Assembly: GCA_002404215.1 (NCBI GenBank)
Contig: DHJG01000076.1
Coordinates: forward strand, 1 to 5,859
Length of the DNA: 5,859 nucleotides
Source of the DNA: Desulfosporosinus sp. UBA4726
GTDB taxonomy: Bacteria; Bacillota; Desulfitobacteriia; Desulfitobacteriales; Desulfitobacteriaceae
Reading direction: 5' to 3'
Shown here: in pieces, positions 5,645-5,859 of the stretch
How the letters are laid out: the number at the start of each line of letters is the position of its first letter
Numbering within the stretch: the stretch's first letter is position 1
Translations under genes and position numbers: made by a program
Notes under the pieces: model-generated
Told to the model about the DNA's origin: nothing
Databases searched by the model: none
Seen by the model: only the letters and a program-made list of their open reading frames with translations

Positions 5645-5859
5645 TCAATCCTCCAATATTCTGCCGTCCGTTGAGATTGTGACGACACTCCAAGGGATCA
5701 TTTTACCGCTGTCAGACAGGGCTTTCTTTGCTGCTTGAAGAATTCCTCCACAGCAGGGTACTTCCATTTTGACAATCGTCACACTTTTTATTTCGTTTTG
5801 CTGTAATATAGCTGTCAGTTTTTCGGAATAATCAATGTTATCCAGTTTGGGGCAGGCGA
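5645..5859 (-). CDS. C-terminal part of a 4Fe-4S (dicluster ferredoxin-type) protein, 5'-partial
   Basis: The minus strand is open from the right edge to TGA at 5647-5645, giving the last 70 residues of a gene that begins outside the window. It starts ACPKLDNIDYSEKL and contains KMEVPCCGG (residues 30-38) and PWSVVTISTDG (55-65). From memory, this is the conserved tail of a clostridial protein of about 250 residues whose N-terminus carries two CxxCxxC ferredoxin clusters; the tail usually reads CPKLDD...Y..KL..I and MEVPCC. The Cys of CPKLD and the Cys pair of PCCGG may bind metal or act in redox, but its function is not established to my knowledge. The N-terminal cluster motifs would lie beyond the edge and cannot be checked here. 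The gene ends 2 bases before the bidirectional terminator and is convergent with the SEDS gene. Confidence 0.82.
   Translation of the reverse strand, partial: ACPKLDNIDYSEKLTAILQQNEIKSVTIVKMEVPCCGGILQAAKKALSDSGKMIPWSVVTISTDGRILED

Overview
The window looks like ordinary chromosome from a low- to mid-GC Gram-positive anaerobe, most likely a spore-forming clostridium near Desulfosporosinus/Desulfitobacterium. This is inferred from recognised protein types: a clostridial-type phosphatidylserine decarboxylase, a SEDS cell-wall polymerase, a DedA protein, and the C-terminal end of a clostridial 4Fe-4S protein. The frequent TTG starts and AGGAGG-like ribosome binding sites agree. No rRNA, tRNA, CRISPR array, insertion sequence or phage gene is visible.

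Layout: 1-548 (+) is the end of an exported or membrane-anchored protein of unknown function, AT-rich and cut by the left edge. 649-1173 (+) is a small nitroreductase-family flavoprotein. It converges on psd (1285-2205, -), which makes phosphatidylethanolamine. psd is divergent from a tandem GNAT acetyltransferase (2334-3209, +) that ends at a clear intrinsic terminator. Next come a DedA-family membrane protein (3418-4053, +) and a SEDS (FtsW/RodA/SpoVE) glycosyltransferase (4216-5511, +) with its own promoter and a short leader carrying an inverted repeat. A very strong hairpin at 5602-5642 serves as a bidirectional terminator between the SEDS gene and the convergent tail of a 4Fe-4S protein (5645-5859, -), cut by the right edge.

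Three of the genes act at the cell envelope: Psd makes the lipid, DedA proteins move lipids or lipid carriers across the membrane, and SEDS proteins polymerise glycan from lipid II. They are not in one operon, since orientation, terminators and promoters separate them, so a joint role is only a suggestion. Most genes here look monocistronic.

Three starts were moved or confirmed from ribosome binding sites: TTG at 2205 for psd, TTG at 2334 for the GNAT gene, and ATG at 4216 for the SEDS gene. I see no convincing new multi-gene system. The signals most worth checking are the SEDS leader repeat, an Asp-to-Ser change in a usually conserved SEDS motif, and the psd/GNAT divergent control region.
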